A stretch of DNA of 7,574 nt from an uncultured Clostridia bacterium (lineage in GTDB: Bacteria > Bacillota > Clostridia > Oscillospirales > Oscillospiraceae), in the NCBI GenBank assembly GCA_946405655.1, contig CAMJHX010000060.1, positions 1-7,574 of the forward strand. The letters are read 5' to 3'. The notes beneath the pieces were generated by a model that worked only from the letters and a program-made list of their open reading frames with translations, ran no database searches and had not been told where the DNA came from. Each line of letters starts with the position of its first letter. Position 1 is the first letter of the stretch. Shown here in pieces: positions 6,186 to 7,574 of the stretch. The translations under genes and the position numbers were made by a program.

Positions 6186-7072
6186 TGCTCGGTGAAGCCG
6201 AAGTTTCTGAGCTGCGCGTTGGAGTCGCGCCAGTTTTCCTTGACCTTGACCCAGGTCTGCAGGAAGACCTTGGTGCCCATGAAGGCCTCGATGTCCGTTC
6301 TTGCCATTTCGCCGATCTTCTTGAGCATGGCGCCCTTTTTGCCGATGATGATGCCCTTGTGACTGTCCTTCTCGCAGTAGATGGTGACGTCCATGTCGAT
6401 GATGCCGCTCTCGCGCTCGGAGAACTTCGTGACCTCGACGGCGGTGCCGTGCGGGATCTCCTTATCGAGGCAGAGCAGCAGCTTTTCGCGCACAAGCTCG
6501 GCGCAGATCTGCTTTTCGGGCATGTCGGAGATCATATCGTCCGGGAAGAGCTGCGGGCCGGGCTCGGCGAACTTCTCAAGCTCGTCCATGAGCGCATCGA
6601 GCCCGTCGCCCGTGCGGGCGGAGATCGGGATGATGGCTTCAAATTCATGCGCGGCGCTGTAGGCGGCGATGACGGCGAGCAGGGCCTCCTTTTCGACCGT
6701 GTCGATCTTATTGATGCAGAGCACCGCCGGCGCGCCGGACTGCCGGATGCGCTCGATCAGCGCCTCCTCCTGCGGGCCGAGGCTTGCGATCGGCTCGACG
6801 ACGAGGACGACCGCGTCGACGTCCGCGACGCTCTCGCGCACGACCTTGACCATATAGTCGCCGAGGCGGGTGCGCGGCTTGTGAAAGCCCGGGGTGTCCA
6901 TCAGCACAAACTGCGTATCGCCGCGGTTGACAACGGCGGAGATGCGGTTGCGCGTGGTCTGCGGCTTATTCGAGACAATGGCGATCTTCTCGCCGACGAG
7001 GGCGTTCGTGAGCGTGGATTTGCCGACGTTCGGACGCCCGCAGATGGTGATCATGGCGGTTTTCGTAATCAT
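6182..7072 (-). CDS. era: GTPase Era, 16S rRNA/30S assembly factor
   Basis: Era binds the 3' end of 16S rRNA and couples GTP hydrolysis to late 30S subunit assembly. The 296-residue product is normal length (about 300). GTPase motifs: G1 GRPNVGKS (12-19), G2 around TTRNR (39-43), G3 DTPG (59-62), G4 NKID (121-124) and G5 SAR (151-153). The C-terminal KH domain has the RNA-binding loop IIIGKKG (241-247) and ends with the usual NWR..NFGF pattern. The ATG at 7072 overlaps the ybeY stop as ATGA, implying coupling; a longer frame extending upstream to 7282 lies inside ybeY and is rejected. YbeY and Era both act on the 16S 3' end, and the two proteins have been reported to interact. The stop codon is shared with the start of the RAYT gene. 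Confidence 0.98.
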   Translation of the reverse strand: MITKTAMITICGRPNVGKSTLTNALVGEKIAIVSNKPQTTRNRISAVVNRGDTQFVLMDTPGFHKPRTRLGDYMVKVVRESVADVDAVVLVVEPIASLGPQEEALIERIRQSGAPAVLCINKIDTVEKEALLAVIAAYSAAHEFEAIIPISARTGDGLDALMDELEKFAEPGPQLFPDDMISDMPEKQICAELVREKLLLCLDKEIPHGTAVEVTKFSERESGIIDMDVTIYCEKDSHKGIIIGKKGAMLKKIGEMARTDIEAFMGTKVFLQTWVKVKENWRDSNAQLRNFGFTEQ

Positions 7073-7560
7073 ATCTTTTTCTCCAGTTTCTGCATGATTT
7101 CTTTTTCTCTGGCGCGCATTTGCCGTTTCATCGCGCCCTCGTCGACGTGATCGTAGCCGAGCAGGTGCAGCGTCGAATGCACGGCGAGATACTGCACCTC
7201 GTGCGCGAAGCTGTGGCCAAATTCCTCCGCCTGCGCCGCGCAGCGCTCCATGGAGATGACCATGTCGCCGAGGAGGATGCACTCGCGCTCGTAGTCATAT
7301 TCGCACGCGTCCGGGTCGAAGTCTCCGGGCTGCAGCTCATTCATCGGAAAGCTGAGCACGTCCGTCGCCCGGTCGACGCCGCGGTGCTCGCGGTTGATCT
7401 CGTGGATCGTCTCATCGTCCGTGAGGAGGATCTCCACGGCGCAGGGCTCTGAAACGCCCTCGGCTTCCAGCGCGGCTTCGACGGCTGCCTTGACCAGCGC
7501 CTTCGTGCGCGGATAGCCGAGACCGGCGCGGCTGCGGGTAAACTCGAGGAAATGGCTCAT
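7069..7560 (-). CDS. ybeY: Endoribonuclease YbeY, rRNA maturation factor
   Basis: YbeY is a zinc-dependent single-strand endoribonuclease needed for 16S rRNA 3'-end maturation and 70S quality control. The product is 163 residues, typical of the family. It has the zinc motif HSTLHLLGYDH (His128, His132, His138), the conserved NREHRG segment with Arg60, the TDVLSFP block (66-72), and LLGDMVIS (96-103). The start is ATG at 7560 with GGAGG 8 nt upstream, a strong site. The stop overlaps the era start by 4 nt. Unlike B. subtilis, no dgkA or cdd lies between ybeY and era. Any promoter is outside the window, as only 14 nt precede the gene. Confidence 0.98.
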   Translation of the reverse strand: MSHFLEFTRSRAGLGYPRTKALVKAAVEAALEAEGVSEPCAVEILLTDDETIHEINREHRGVDRATDVLSFPMNELQPGDFDPDACEYDYERECILLGDMVISMERCAAQAEEFGHSFAHEVQYLAVHSTLHLLGYDHVDEGAMKRQMRAREKEIMQKLEKKI

Positions 7561-7574
7561 GCTTTCTTCCTCCC

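Noticed and set aside
6186..6240. Search for a matching REP hairpin on the era side of the RAYT gene
   Set aside because: No stem with the CACAGGT loop or its complement occurs there; the only two copies in the window are downstream of the transposase gene.
7073..7282. Upstream in-frame extension of era
   Set aside because: It lies inside ybeY in another frame; the ATG at 7072 matches the Era family N-terminus and the ATGA coupling.

Overview
The window is a stretch of chromosome from a GC-rich, Gram-positive Firmicute, most likely a gut clostridium of the Oscillospiraceae/Ruminococcaceae type. The grounds are the MutS2 (not MutS) with a C-terminal Smr domain, an HPr carrying both His15 and a Gram-positive Ser46 regulatory site, the Firmicute gene order ybeY-era-yqzL-recO, strong Shine-Dalgarno (SD) sequences, and strong GC bias in the housekeeping genes. 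The family assignment is an inference. Every real gene I can support lies on the minus strand, so the window reads from right to left.

From the right edge: ybeY (rRNA maturation endonuclease), then era (ribosome-assembly GTPase), joined by an ATGA stop/start overlap. A REP-associated tyrosine (HUH) transposase gene, or RAYT, follows, and its GTG start overlaps the era stop codon. Just past its 3' end sit two GC-rich hairpins in inverted orientation with the same 7-nt loop, which I read as a REP pair (BIME). Next come a tiny YqzL-like gene of 39 codons, recO (recombination mediator) and mutS2, the last two again joined by an ATGA overlap. The ancestral operon therefore seems to be ybeY-era-yqzL-recO-mutS2, interrupted by a RAYT/REP insertion between era and yqzL. 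The dgkA and cdd genes that lie between ybeY and era in Bacillus subtilis are absent.

A 177-nt AT-richer intergenic region separates mutS2 from the second transcription unit. It contains a near-consensus sigma-A promoter for ptsH (HPr, the phosphocarrier of the PTS sugar uptake system). Downstream of ptsH is a strong hairpin and then uvrC (nucleotide excision repair endonuclease), which runs off the left edge lacking only its last residues.

Functionally the window combines ribosome maturation (ybeY, era), DNA repair or ribosome rescue (recO, mutS2, uvrC) and carbon-uptake signalling (HPr). No tRNA, rRNA, CRISPR array or prophage was seen. The most notable accessory feature is the RAYT with its REP pair, in which the two hairpins differ only by base-pair-preserving swaps.
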